Assembly (NCBI GenBank): GCA_947453525.1
Contig: CANGHD010000009.1
Location: 1-45,706, forward strand
Source: Paracoccaceae bacterium
GTDB taxonomy: Bacteria > Pseudomonadota > Alphaproteobacteria > Rhodobacterales > Rhodobacteraceae
Reading direction: 5' to 3'
DNA length: 45,706 bases
Shown here: piece by piece, positions 27,773-35,809 of the stretch
Layout of the letters: each line of letters starts with the position of its first letter
How positions within the stretch are numbered: the stretch's first letter is position 1
Made by a program: the position numbers and the translations under genes
The notes under the pieces: model-generated
Database searches by the model: none
Told to the model about the DNA's origin: nothing
What the model saw: only the letters and a program-made list of their open reading frames with translations

Positions 27773-28680
27773 GCTTGGGGGCTCAGGTTTGAGGAATTGG
27801 GCTTAAGTGTGCGGAACGCCTCGGCCAGATGGTCCATCACGCGGCGGATGCGGGGGTTCTGGCGCAGCGCCTCAGGTGCCGTCAGCCAGACCGGGAGCGC
27901 AGGGAGTTTCAGGAAGGCGGCCACGCGCTCCATCGTGGGATCGGCATCGCCGATGAGGGTTTGCGTGGCGCCCAGACCGCACCCGGCACGCACGAGGTTC
28001 CAGTAGACCACCTGATCGTCGCAGCGCACCGGGAAATCCTCACGCCGGCGCGACAGGCCAAGGTAGGTCAGCATCCGCAGCATGAGGTCGGACCGATCGA
28101 GCCCGATGATGTCGTGACGCTCCAACTCTTCGCCCGTCGTCGGGCGGCCGTGGCGGTCGAGGTACTCCTTGGCCCCGTACAAAGCCATCGGCAGGTCGGT
28201 CAGGTGGCGGGTGACGACGTCGTTCTGCGTGGGGCGGTACATGCGCAGCGCGATGTCGGCCTCGCGAAACAGGAGGTTTTCGGTGGAATCGGTGGGGACA
28301 AGTTCGATCTCGATGCCCGGCTCGGCCTCGCGCAGGCGGGCGATCATGGTGGGCAGGAGGTAGTGCGAGACGACCCGGCTGGCGGTAAGGCGGACGGTGC
28401 CCTTGTGGCTTTCCTGCCGGCCTGCGGCAAGGAGCGACAGTTGCGCTGCCGCCTGACGCATGGCCGTGGCGTCGGGGATCAGGGCGAGGGCGGCCTCGGT
28501 GGGCTGCAGGCCCTTGGCTTGCCGCGTGAAAAGTTTGGTGGAAAGCGCCGTTTCCAACTCTGCGATATGACGGCCCAATGTCGGCTGGCTGAGACTGAGG
28601 CTGCGCGCCGCGGCCGAGAGCGAGCCGGTCTCGGCCACGGCGAGGAAGGAACGGTACAGGGTCCAGTCAAGGTGATCCAT
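27769..28680 (-). CDS. LysR-family transcriptional regulator
   Basis: The 303-residue regulator has an N-terminal LysR helix-turn-helix (LYRSFLAVAETGSLSAAARSLSLSQPTLGRHIAELE, residues 7-42) and a two-lobed effector domain from about residue 90. The start MDHLDW at 28680 is chosen because it aligns with the family; the frame is open further upstream without a plausible N-terminus. It is divergent from the epimerase-like gene (94 bp between starts), the classic LysR arrangement, so that gene is the likely target. The effector is unknown. Confidence 0.92.
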   Translation of the reverse strand: MDHLDWTLYRSFLAVAETGSLSAAARSLSLSQPTLGRHIAELETALSTKLFTRQAKGLQPTEAALALIPDATAMRQAAAQLSLLAAGRQESHKGTVRLTASRVVSHYLLPTMIARLREAEPGIEIELVPTDSTENLLFREADIALRMYRPTQNDVVTRHLTDLPMALYGAKEYLDRHGRPTTGEELERHDIIGLDRSDLMLRMLTYLGLSRRREDFPVRCDDQVVYWNLVRAGCGLGATQTLIGDADPTMERVAAFLKLPALPVWLTAPEALRQNPRIRRVMDHLAEAFRTLKPNSSNLSPQA

Positions 28681-28720
28681 ACAGGAATGAATAGCTGATC
28701 TTTGGATTTCGGCAATACCC

Positions 28721-28741
28721 ATGCGCGATCTTGGGGCGCAT
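28721..28741. promoter_or_regulatory. Inverted repeat in the LysR/epimerase intergenic region
   Basis: ATGCGC (28721-28726) and GCGCAT (28736-28741) are perfect inverted 6-mers separated by 9 bp, midway between the divergent starts. This is a candidate site for the adjacent LysR protein. It does not contain an obvious T-N11-A core. Confidence 0.35.
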
Positions 28742-28774
28742 ATTGGCTTCACACAACGGAAACAGGAGAAGATC

Positions 28775-29683
28775 ATGGGTAAGGTGGTTCTGGTCCTCGG
28801 CGCTTCGGGGCTGTTTGGCGGCCATGCGGCGAAGGCTTTTGCGGCGGCGGGCTGGGAGGTGCGCAAGTTTCAGCGCGGCACCGATATGAAGGCTGCGGCC
28901 AAAGGTGCGGATGTGATCGTCAACGGGATGAACCCGCCGATGTATCACGATTGGGCGACGCTGATCCCGGCCATCACCAAGGAGGTGATCGCGGCGGCGG
29001 AAGCCTCGGGGGCGACCGTGATCGTTCCGGGGAATGTCTATGTCTTTGGCACCGAGCCGGGGCTTTGGGGGGCCGAAACACCGCATCATCCGGCCTCACG
29101 CAAGGGGGCGATCCGGGCGAAGATGGAGGCGGATTACCGGGCCGCGAGCCAGCGCGGCTGCCACGTGATCATCGTGCGCGGCGGAGACTATGTGGCGCCG
29201 GACGATCCGAAAAGCTTCTGGAACATGATGACGATGAAGGATCTGGCCAAGGGCAAGCTGGTCAGCATGACCGGGCCGGAGGTGAAGCGGGCCTATGCCT
29301 ATCTGCCGGACATGGCGCGGATTGCCGTGGCCTTGGCCGAGAGACGGGCCGATCTGCCCGCTTTCACCGACCTGCCCTATGCCGGCTACACGCTGTCGAT
29401 GGCGGATCTGAAAGCCCATCTGGAGCGGTTGACGGGGCAAAGCCTGACGATCAGCCGGTTCGGCTGGTGGCAGATGACGCTGCTTTCGCCCTTCTGGGAG
29501 TTGGCGCGGGAATTGCGCGAAATGCGGTACCTGTATGACCACGCGCATGGTCTGGACCCGGCCCCCTTGGCCAAGACCCTGCCCGAGTTCCGTGCCACGC
29601 CGCTGGACGTCATCCTGCGCGAAGAGATCGCAGCGCTGGTGCCGGTTCAGGGCAAGGTCAGCTTGGCCCAGACTGGACGGTGA
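28775..29683 (+). CDS. NAD-dependent epimerase/reductase-like protein
   Basis: The 302-residue protein has a Rossmann start VVLVLGASGLFGGHAAKAF (GxSGxxG). GADVIVNGMNPP, ATVIVPGNVYVFGTEPG and GDYVAPDD are typical of atypical extended SDRs. No clear YxxxK catalytic pair is seen, so it may be an NmrA-like or sugar-nucleotide-epimerase-like protein rather than a standard SDR. CAGGAGAA gives a good ribosome site before the ATG at 28775. It is divergent from and probably controlled by the LysR regulator. Its end overlaps the convergent EEP gene. Confidence 0.83.
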   Translation: MGKVVLVLGASGLFGGHAAKAFAAAGWEVRKFQRGTDMKAAAKGADVIVNGMNPPMYHDWATLIPAITKEVIAAAEASGATVIVPGNVYVFGTEPGLWGAETPHHPASRKGAIRAKMEADYRAASQRGCHVIIVRGGDYVAPDDPKSFWNMMTMKDLAKGKLVSMTGPEVKRAYAYLPDMARIAVALAERRADLPAFTDLPYAGYTLSMADLKAHLERLTGQSLTISRFGWWQMTLLSPFWELARELREMRYLYDHAHGLDPAPLAKTLPEFRATPLDVILREEIAALVPVQGKVSLAQTGR

Positions 29684-30741
29684 GGGCTGGCCAGGGCCAG
29701 CGTGGCGGCGAAGGGATCACTGTCGGCGGGCCACATCACGCCCGCCTGCCGCACGGTGATGTCGATGGAGGGCAGGATCACGTCCAGACGCAATCCGATC
29801 GGGGTCTTGCCGACAAGGGCGGTGTCGAGCGCGGGGTCGCCGTGCTGGCCTGCGTCGATGTGGCCCGAGGTCCCCTTGGGCTGCGGGTCCTGCAGGTGAG
29901 GCGAGGACAGCAGCGCCTGCAAAGCCTCGTGCCGGCCATCGCCGTCGGCGGGGTCGGTGTTCGGCTCTCCCATCAGGACATAGGGGGCGGCGGGCGGCGG
30001 ATAGGTTGCGTCCGGACCCTGCGGCAGGTCGCCTGCAAGCAGGTGGAGCCAGAGCGCCGCCTCATCCGCATTGCGGCGGCCGTTGCGGTCTTCCGGGCCG
30101 TCGAACATCGGCGGCGTGGCGGCCCAGACCATGAGCTTCAGGCTGCGGCCCGCCGCATAGGTGACCGGCACGACGTAGTGGCCAGAGGTCGACAGGCGCT
30201 GCAGCAGGGTTTCGGGCGAGGTCATGTCCGGTGGCAGGTGGGCACCGGGCAGGTCTTTCCACAGAAGTTCGGTCAGGTTGACGATCTGCGCGCGGTCGAT
30301 CGGCAGGCGGGACAGGATCGCCATGCCGTCCTGACCGGCAAAGCGGCCATAGGCTTGCGCATCCCTCGGGCCGCTGAGCAGACCATCGTGGTTGAGGTCA
30401 AGCCATGTCGGAATGCCGGTATTGGGTTGCAGCGCCAGCGCATCGGGATAGACCACTTGCACAGCGCCGAGACGTTTCTGCAAAGCGGCAAGGGCCGCGC
30501 CGTCATAGTCATAGTCGATGCCGGTCAGCAGCAGGACATCGGCATCAAGATGGGCGATCACGGCGATTTCAGCCTCGACCTGCGGATCATCGCCGCGGGT
30601 CAGGTGTTGCAGGGTGATGCCGGGACCGGACCGGGTCAGACCGACGTCATAGGTGGCAATCGTGATATCCTTGGCGAAGGCCGCCGGAGCCGCCAGGGCG
30701 AAGGCCGCCGGAGCCACCAGCAGCCAAAGCAGCAGGATCAG
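29647..30741 (-). CDS. Secreted endonuclease/exonuclease/phosphatase (EEP) family protein
   Basis: The mature region begins KDITIATYDVGLTRSGPG and follows the Rhodobacterales EEP family (DPQVEAEIAVIAHLDADVLLL, GRFAGQDGMAILSRLPI, PPMFDGPEDRNGRRNADE). The usual GDxN metal/catalytic motif reads GEPN, and the terminal region reads SPHRPVW, so activity may be altered. The start is unclear. The frame is open to an ATG at 30864, deep inside the upstream gene. A CTG at 30741 overlaps that gene's stop (CTGA) and opens a hydrophobic export signal, and a GTG lies at 30717. The 30741 boundary is my best reading. A 24-bp duplication lies in the signal sequence. Confidence 0.75.
   Translation of the reverse strand: MILLLWLLVAPAAFALAAPAAFAKDITIATYDVGLTRSGPGITLQHLTRGDDPQVEAEIAVIAHLDADVLLLTGIDYDYDGAALAALQKRLGAVQVVYPDALALQPNTGIPTWLDLNHDGLLSGPRDAQAYGRFAGQDGMAILSRLPIDRAQIVNLTELLWKDLPGAHLPPDMTSPETLLQRLSTSGHYVVPVTYAAGRSLKLMVWAATPPMFDGPEDRNGRRNADEAALWLHLLAGDLPQGPDATYPPPAAPYVLMGEPNTDPADGDGRHEALQALLSSPHLQDPQPKGTSGHIDAGQHGDPALDTALVGKTPIGLRLDVILPSIDITVRQAGVMWPADSDPFAATLALASPHRPVWAKLTLP
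30673..30719. repeat. 24-bp tandem duplication in the EEP signal peptide
   Basis: Two copies of a 24-bp unit beginning GGCGAAGGCCGCCGGAGCC (30673 and 30697) differ at one position. On the minus strand they encode two successive APAAFA blocks, so the protein has two possible signal-peptidase sites eight residues apart. Confidence 0.8.
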
Positions 30742-31574
30742 ACGGGCGCGTATTGCCCATCGGAATCGGCGCCGCCCGCCGCCAGTCGCCGGGCGAGGAT
30801 CATGTCCGCCACGCGACCCATGGCGATGCCGCGCATGAACAGGCTGGCGGGAAGGAATGACCATGCTGTCATCGTCCAGATCAGGGTTTGGGATGTGGTC
30901 AAAGCCAGCGGCTGAAACCCCACCGAAGCAATCTCCACGACCGCAGGGATCACGAAGGGCAACAAGAACCCCAGGGCGATGTTGATCCGCGCATCACGGT
31001 TGAGCCGGGCCACGACGTCTCCGCCAGAGGTTGGGTCGAATGTAGGCAGATTGACCCAGACATTAAAGGGCCGATCGCGGCGCGGCCAGTTGCCGGTGCG
31101 CATCTGAATCACGAAGACGGCCAGTGATATCAGCGAGATGAGGTAAGACATTCCCGCTGCGGTGCGGACAGCGCCCACCTGCGCCTCGGTCGCCGAAGCG
31201 GCCATCATCAGCGTGGCCAGCCGGACCGGACTATAGGGGAAATCCATGGACATGCCGATCAAGGCCCCCACGGCATGGATCAATTCGGTCAGGGTCGAGG
31301 GATGCACGCGGCCCCGCTCGATCGCCGAAAGGCAGAACACGGTGGCGAACAGCATCAGAAAGCGGATGCGGTTGAAGGGCGGCGCATCACGGAACTCCAC
31401 CAGTCCGGGATAGATCGCATTGTATTCGACAAAGGTCAGCGCTCCGATGAACAGCGCCACAAGGGCCACCATCTGCTGGCTGTCCGCGCGCGGATCGGCC
31501 AGAAGGACCGTGGGTGTGGCGACGACAAGCATCACCAAGACAGCCCGCATCGCTGCGCCTGAAAGCCGCGTCAT
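30738..31574 (-). CDS. Integral membrane protein of unknown function
   Basis: The 278-residue protein has about six to seven hydrophobic segments, including MRAVLVMLVVATPTVLL at the start, MVALVALFIGALTFVEYNAIYPGL, RIRFLMLFATVFCLSAI, SYLISLISLAVFVIQM and a final pair near residues 205-260. Polar loops contain VNLPTFDPTSGGDV. I do not recognise a named family; similar proteins appear to be conserved in Rhodobacterales near leu genes (from memory). The start at 31574 (MTRLSG) is chosen; the frame is open 34 codons further. It is upstream of and overlaps the EEP gene, suggesting a shared operon. Confidence 0.75.
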   Translation of the reverse strand: MTRLSGAAMRAVLVMLVVATPTVLLADPRADSQQMVALVALFIGALTFVEYNAIYPGLVEFRDAPPFNRIRFLMLFATVFCLSAIERGRVHPSTLTELIHAVGALIGMSMDFPYSPVRLATLMMAASATEAQVGAVRTAAGMSYLISLISLAVFVIQMRTGNWPRRDRPFNVWVNLPTFDPTSGGDVVARLNRDARINIALGFLLPFVIPAVVEIASVGFQPLALTTSQTLIWTMTAWSFLPASLFMRGIAMGRVADMILARRLAAGGADSDGQYAPV

Positions 31575-31892
31575 CACGTCGCCCGTTCCCCTTTGCCAGA
31601 CGAATTTGGTGCTTTGCCAAACCCTTGTTCCAGCTTCGATCCACACAGTGTGGTGGATCGCCCCAATCTTGCCCAATTCTTGCCTTCTTTCCCCAAGCCT
31701 CGCAACTGTCCTGATCAGTAGGCTTCAGGCGAGCGACATTTTGAGGGTTGGGGTGTTGCAGGATTGAATCAATTTTGAGGTAATAAGAAGGCATGGCGGA
31801 GGGTATACCTCCGCCATGCACGACATATTGTGGTATCTGGGTATCGACGCCCCAAGTGCCGCAGGCGTCAAGCGTCTCAGGCCCCAATCTTC
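31575..31892. other. Intergenic region between leuD and the membrane-protein gene
   Basis: This stretch of 318 bp has no convincing gene. It contains the leuD terminator hairpin (listed separately). It also has nested inverted repeats at 31638-31659: GATCCAC and GTGGATC arms around an inner CCACACAGTGTGG. They lie 64-85 bp upstream of the membrane-protein start, a candidate operator for that gene. Confidence 0.55.
31785..31819 (-). terminator. Rho-independent terminator after leuD
   Basis: GCATGGCGGAGG (31791-31802) and CCTCCGCCATGC (31808-31819) form a perfect 12-bp stem with a 5-nt loop. On the minus strand CTTCTTATT follows. It lies about 74 bp past the leuD stop. Confidence 0.75.
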
Positions 31893-32498
31893 TCAGGCCC
31901 AGGGACGCAGGGAACCCGCCTTCTTTTCATAGCTGTCGATGGCGTTGGCCTTTTCCATGGTCAGGCCGATGTCGTCCAGCCCGTTGATCAGGCAGTGCTT
32001 GCGGTGGCTGTCGACCTGGAACGGGAAAACGCGGCCGTCGGAGGTGGTGACGGTCTGCGCTTCCAGATCGATGGTCTGGCGGGCGTTGGCGCCCTTCTTG
32101 GCATCCTCCATCAGCGCATCGACCACATCCTGCGGCATCACGATCGGCAAGATGCCGTTTTTGAAGCAATTGTTGTAGAAGATGTCGGCAAAACTGGTGG
32201 AGATGACGCAGCGGATACCGAAGTCCAACAGCGCCCAAGGCGCATGTTCGCGCGACGACCCGCAGCCGAAGTTCTCGCCGGCGACGAGGATCTCGGCGTG
32301 GCGGTAGGCGGGTTGGTTCAGCACGAACTCCGGGATCTCAGCCCCGTCGAGCGTGTAGCGCATCTCGTCAAACAGGTTCTTGCCAAGGCCGGTGCGGGCG
32401 ATGGTTTTCAGGAACTGCTTGGGGATGATCATGTCGGTGTCGATGTTAACCAAGGCCATGGGGGCCGCGATGCCGGTCAGTTTGGTGAATTTATCCAT
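31893..32498 (-). CDS. leuD: 3-isopropylmalate dehydratase small subunit
   Basis: The 201-residue swivel-domain subunit pairs with LeuC to isomerise 2- to 3-isopropylmalate in leucine synthesis. Hallmarks are [14 protein letters not shown] near residues 18-31, [20 protein letters not shown], and [17 protein letters not shown]. The start MDKFTKLTG matches the family; an ATG four codons further up (32510) is also possible. It lies 127 bp after leuC, and the gap contains a hairpin and purine-rich repeats, unlike a tightly coupled operon. Confidence 0.96.
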   Translation of the reverse strand: MDKFTKLTGIAAPMALVNIDTDMIIPKQFLKTIARTGLGKNLFDEMRYTLDGAEIPEFVLNQPAYRHAEILVAGENFGCGSSREHAPWALLDFGIRCVISTSFADIFYNNCFKNGILPIVMPQDVVDALMEDAKKGANARQTIDLEAQTVTTSDGRVFPFQVDSHRKHCLINGLDDIGLTMEKANAIDSYEKKAGSLRPWA

Positions 32499-32543
32499 CT
32501 TCGTTTCCAATCGGTGAACACAAGGCGCGTTGCCTTGCAGTGT

Positions 32544-32576
32544 GTCTTCCTTCCGTCTTCCTTCTGTCTTCCTTGG
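32544..32576. repeat. Triple 11-bp repeat between leuC and leuD
   Basis: Three near-identical units GTCTTCCTTCC, GTCTTCCTTCT and GTCTTCCTTGG lie head to tail. In the leuCD message they read as repeated GGAAGGAAGAC-like purine-rich stretches that resemble Shine-Dalgarno sequences, starting about 46 bases before the leuD ATG. Confidence 0.85.
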
Positions 32577-32587
32577 GTGAAGACAAA

Positions 32588-32620
32588 CCGGGAGACGCCA
32601 AGCCTTTTGGCGCTCCCCGG
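32588..32620 (-). terminator. Hairpin between leuC and leuD (terminator or attenuator)
   Basis: CCGGGAGACGCCAA and TTGGCGCTCCCCGG pair at 11 of 14 positions, with a 5-nt loop, 6 bases past the leuC stop. On the minus strand GTTTGTCTTC follows, a moderate U-rich tail. It could end or reduce transcription before leuD, or stabilise the leuC message. Confidence 0.6.
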
Positions 32621-32625
32621 CGGGA

Positions 32626-34044
32626 TCAGACGGTTTCCGTCATCATCTCACGCACGTCGGTCAGGTGACCGGTGATGGCTGCCGCAGCGGCCATGGCGGG
32701 CGACAACAGGTGCGTGCGCCCTCCCCTGCCCTGACGGCCTTCGAAGTTGCGGTTGGACGTGGCCGCACAGCGCTCGCCCGGGGCCAGTTGGTCGGGGTTC
32801 ATGGCCAAGCACATCGAGCAGCCCGCCAGACGCCATTCGAAACCGGCGTCGAGGAAGATCTGCGCGAGACCCTCTTCTTCCGCCTGCGCGCGCACCAGTC
32901 CCGAACCGGGGACAACCATCGCACGGATGCCGTCTTTCTTCTTCTTGCCCTTCAGGATGGCAGCCGCGGCGCGGAGGTCTTCGATGCGGCCGTTGGTGCA
33001 GGAGCCGATGAAGACGGTGTCGATCTTGATGTCAGACAGTTTCTGACCCGGCGTCAGGCCCATGTAATCCAGGGAGCGCTGGACGGCGTCCACTTTGCCG
33101 CCGGTGAAGTCAGAAGGCGAGGGCACCACGCCGGTGATCGGCAAGACGTCCTCGGGCGAGGTGCCCCAGGTGACGACCGGGGCGATGTCTTCGCCCTTCA
33201 GGGCGATGACCTTGTCCCAATGGGCGTCGTCATCGGAAAAGAGGGTCTTCCAATAGGCGACGGCGGCCTCCCAAGCGGCACCTTTGGGCGCGTGAGGGCG
33301 GCCCATGCAATAGGCATAAGTCTTTTCGTCTGGCGCGATTAGGCCGGCGCGGGCACCGCCCTCGATCGCCATGTTGCAGACGGTCATGCGACCTTCCATC
33401 GACAGGTCACGGATGGCTTGGCCACAGTATTCGATGACATAGCCGGTGCCGCCTGCGGTGCCGGTGGCGCCGATGACCGACAGGGTGATGTCCTTGGCGG
33501 TGACGCCGGGCAGCAGGTGGCCGGTGATTTCCACCTTGAAGTTCTTGGCCTTTCGCTGGATCAGTGTTTGCGTCGCCAGCACGTGTTCAACTTCCGAGGT
33601 GCCGATGCCATGCGCCAGCGAGCCGAACGCGCCGTGGGTGGCGGTGTGGCTGTCGCCGCAGACAACGGTCATGCCGGGCAGGGTCCAGCCTTGTTCGGGT
33701 CCGACGATGTGGACGATGCCTTGGCGGACGTCAGACACCGGGTAGTAGTTGATGCCGAAGTCTTTCGCGTTCTTGTCGAGGGCGGCCACTTGGATGCGGC
33801 TGTCCTCGGTCATCGTCGCGGCGTTGGCGCGGTCCAGCGTGGTGGGCACGTTGTGATCCGGCACGGCGATGGTCTTTTGCGGCGCGCGGACCTTGCGGCC
33901 CGTCAGGCGCAGGCCTTCGAAGGCTTGCGGGCTGGTGACTTCGTGCACCAGATGGCGGTCGATATAAAGCAGGCAGGTGCCGTCTGCGGCCTCTTCAACC
34001 AGATGGTCGTCCCAGATTTTGTCGTACAGCGTGCGAGCGGTCAT
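32626..34044 (-). CDS. leuC: 3-isopropylmalate dehydratase large subunit
   Basis: The 472-residue aconitase-family subunit carries the [4Fe-4S] cluster. The cysteine ligands are in GSCTNGR (about residue 346) and GCSMCLAMN (about 408-416). [31 protein letters not shown] and a C-terminal [20 protein letters not shown] are family signatures. It acts with LeuD in the cytosol. The start [14 protein letters not shown] at 34044 is the standard one. A leader region of about 210 bp precedes it, with small hairpins but no clear leucine-rich leader peptide. Confidence 0.97.
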   Translation of the reverse strand: MTARTLYDKIWDDHLVEEAADGTCLLYIDRHLVHEVTSPQAFEGLRLTGRKVRAPQKTIAVPDHNVPTTLDRANAATMTEDSRIQVAALDKNAKDFGINYYPVSDVRQGIVHIVGPEQGWTLPGMTVVCGDSHTATHGAFGSLAHGIGTSEVEHVLATQTLIQRKAKNFKVEITGHLLPGVTAKDITLSVIGATGTAGGTGYVIEYCGQAIRDLSMEGRMTVCNMAIEGGARAGLIAPDEKTYAYCMGRPHAPKGAAWEAAVAYWKTLFSDDDAHWDKVIALKGEDIAPVVTWGTSPEDVLPITGVVPSPSDFTGGKVDAVQRSLDYMGLTPGQKLSDIKIDTVFIGSCTNGRIEDLRAAAAILKGKKKKDGIRAMVVPGSGLVRAQAEEEGLAQIFLDAGFEWRLAGCSMCLAMNPDQLAPGERCAATSNRNFEGRQGRGGRTHLLSPAMAAAAAITGHLTDVREMMTETV

Positions 34045-34184
34045 GGCTCATCCTTGGGTGTTGGGAATGCGGGAAATCGGTCACGAGGGCGTGGTCGCCC
34101 CAAGACAGCCGTCAGCGGTGCGCTAGCACTGTGTGCTGCGCGCCTTGAAACCGCCAAGGCAGGCGGTCGTGGTCGGCGATGTCG

Positions 34185-34210
34185 AAAAACCTGATCATGG
34201 CGCAGGTTTT
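34185..34210 (-). terminator. Terminator after the DUF3563-like gene
   Basis: On the minus strand AAAACCTG, a 9-nt loop and CAGGTTTTT form an A-stem-T structure about 48 bp past the stop at 34258. It would separate the small gene from leuC. Confidence 0.55.
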
Positions 34211-34257
34211 ACGCGGTTCTGCGATTTCTGGCAAGCGGACACTCAACGAAGGCCGGG

Positions 34258-34398
34258 TTAGAACCGGGCGAATTTGCCGTGTTCAACCTCGCGCTCTCGC
34301 TGTTCAAGGTCATAGCGGCTGACGGCTTGGTTCAGATAGGCCATCTCGTCCTCGCGGCGGCTTGTGCGGCGCGGGAACAGAGCTTGGAACAGGGTCAT
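34258..34398 (-). CDS. Small DUF3563-like protein
   Basis: This 46-residue protein, MTLFQALFPRR then EDEMAYLNQAVSRYDLEQREREVEHGKFARF, has a strong ribosome site (AAAGGAG, 8 bp before the ATG). The pattern of acidic residues, YLNQAV, YDLExRxRE and a short tail resembles the DUF3563 small proteins of proteobacteria, which have no known function. It is predicted to be a short amphipathic helix. It is divergent from the SOUL gene and followed by a terminator, so it is its own unit. Confidence 0.7.
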   Translation of the reverse strand: MTLFQALFPRRTSRREDEMAYLNQAVSRYDLEQREREVEHGKFARF

Positions 34399-34594
34399 GG
34401 CTGGTCTCCTTTGTCCCTCCCTGCATCCAATATGCTGCGCTGCGGCGTCCGGGAAAAGGGCCAAGCCTGACGTGGTGTCATGCAGAGGTTGCATGGCTGG
34501 CGAAACGGGCGCATAGGCCATTGCTTGCCATGAGCTGACAAAAGTCCGTGGCATCGGCAGGCCGCCGCTCCATAGTGGTCGCAGGGGGCCCATC
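34399..34594. promoter_or_regulatory. Divergent promoter region, DUF3563-like gene / SOUL gene
   Basis: This 196-bp gap lies between the two start codons. It contains both ribosome sites (AAAGGAG on the minus strand at about 34407-34413, AGGGGG at 34583-34588). I see no distinct operator. Confidence 0.4.
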
Positions 34595-35230
34595 ATGAAG
34601 ATCACACGTCTGTTTGCGATTATGGCCATTGGCATTGCGGGACTTGCGGCAGAGGAGAGCGCCATGGCTGACAGTTACAAATCCACCGAGACGCCGAAGT
34701 ATACGGTGGAAAAGGTCGATGGCGCGGTTGAGTTGCGCGTTTATGCGCCGCGCATCATGGCCGAGGTTACGGTGACGGGGTCTCGCAGTTCCGCGATCAA
34801 CACGGGGTTCCGGGTGCTGGCGGCCTATATCTTCGGGGCCAACGAGGGTGGGGCGAAGGTGGCGATGACGACCCCGGTCACGCAGGTGCCGGGGGCGACG
34901 ATTGCGATGACCACACCGGTGACGCAGATGGCGCGGGATGGCAACTGGCTGGTGCAGTTCATGATGCCGGGGGAATACACGCTTGCCACGCTGCCGAAGC
35001 CAAAAGACGATCATATCCGTTTCGTGCCGGTGCCGGGCAACCGGCAGGTGGTGGTGCGATTCTCGGGGTTGGCGGGCGAGGGTGTTCTGGCGTCGCATGA
35101 AGGCGAGTTGCGGTCCTGGGCGCGGGGTCAGGGCCTCAAGGTGACCGCCGGGCCCTTCTATTACTTCTATGATCCGCCGTGGACGCTGCCGTGGAACCGC
35201 CGCAACGAGGTGGCTTTCGTGGTGCAATAG
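34595..35230 (+). CDS. SOUL heme-binding family protein
   Basis: The 211-residue protein starts with a signal-like segment (MKITRLFAIMAIGIAGLAAEESAMA). It has the SOUL hallmarks YTVEKVDGAVELRVYAPRIMAEVTV, FRVLAAYIFGAN, two successive (V/I)AMTTPVTQ motifs, and WLVQFMMPGEYTLATLPKP. It ends with FYYFYDPPWTLPWNRRNEV, the usual C-terminus. SOUL proteins bind heme or tetrapyrroles in some cases; bacterial roles are unclear. The two AMTTPVT repeats are normal for the family. It is probably periplasmic or membrane-anchored. Confidence 0.92.
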   Translation: MKITRLFAIMAIGIAGLAAEESAMADSYKSTETPKYTVEKVDGAVELRVYAPRIMAEVTVTGSRSSAINTGFRVLAAYIFGANEGGAKVAMTTPVTQVPGATIAMTTPVTQMARDGNWLVQFMMPGEYTLATLPKPKDDHIRFVPVPGNRQVVVRFSGLAGEGVLASHEGELRSWARGQGLKVTAGPFYYFYDPPWTLPWNRRNEVAFVVQ

Positions 35231-35305
35231 CTTGCGCCTTGGCCGATTCGCCGTTAAGCGCGCACGCTTGTCCCTTGGACCGGGCTTTCATTGAGGTTTG
35301 TCGCC

Positions 35306-35809
35306 TTGACTGATATGCTGCAGCCAAACCTCGCGCCGGGGTCTGATCGGCGCGCTTCCTTGGAGGACGTTGTCCTGTCTCATTCTGACCCTGCGACCGG
35401 CTTGCCGGTCGGGCCGCGGCCCGAGCGCCATGCCGCTGCCGCAACACTCGACTATTCATCGGAAGACGTGCTGGCTGAGGTCATGGCCTCGCTGGATGAC
35501 GACAAGGCCGAAGAGGTCGTGCAGATCGATTTGCGCGGGCGTTCGGATGTGGCGGATTACATGGTGATCTGCTCGGGTCGGTCGACCCGTCAGGTCGCCT
35601 CGATTGCCGACAAGCTGTCGGACCGCTTGAAGGACAAGTTCAAGATGGGCGCGAAGATGGAAGGCAAGGAAACCGGCGATTGGGTCCTGATCGACGGCAG
35701 CGACGTGATCATCCACGTCTTCCGGCCCGAAGTGCGCGAGTTCTATCAGTTGGAAAAGATGTGGGTGCCCTCGGCGGCGCATCGGACCGACACGGATGCC
35801 GCCGTCTAA
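35306..35809 (+). CDS. rsfS: Ribosome silencing factor RsfS
   Basis: The RsfS/Iojap domain occupies about the last 115 residues: DDDKAEEVVQIDLRGRSDVADYMVICSGRSTRQVASIADKL, then GDWVLIDGSDVIIHVFRPEVREFYQLEKMW. The protein binds ribosomal protein uL14 and blocks subunit joining under starvation. The N-terminal stretch of about 50 residues is not conserved, and the start is uncertain. A TTG at 35306 has GAGG 9 bp upstream, the ATG at 35315 lies too far from it, and a TTG at 35291 is also in frame. The stop abuts the rlmH ATG (TAAATG), the common rsfS-rlmH pairing. Confidence 0.93.
   Translation: MTDMLQPNLAPGSDRRASLEDVVLSHSDPATGLPVGPRPERHAAAATLDYSSEDVLAEVMASLDDDKAEEVVQIDLRGRSDVADYMVICSGRSTRQVASIADKLSDRLKDKFKMGAKMEGKETGDWVLIDGSDVIIHVFRPEVREFYQLEKMWVPSAAHRTDTDAAV

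Noticed and set aside
32544-32576. CRISPR or coding repeat
   Set aside because: The three 11-bp units have no spacers and lie in non-coding DNA between leuC and leuD.
34112-34198. 28-codon ORF upstream of leuC as a leucine leader peptide
   Set aside because: It has few leucine codons, no ribosome site, and overlaps the terminator of the preceding small gene.
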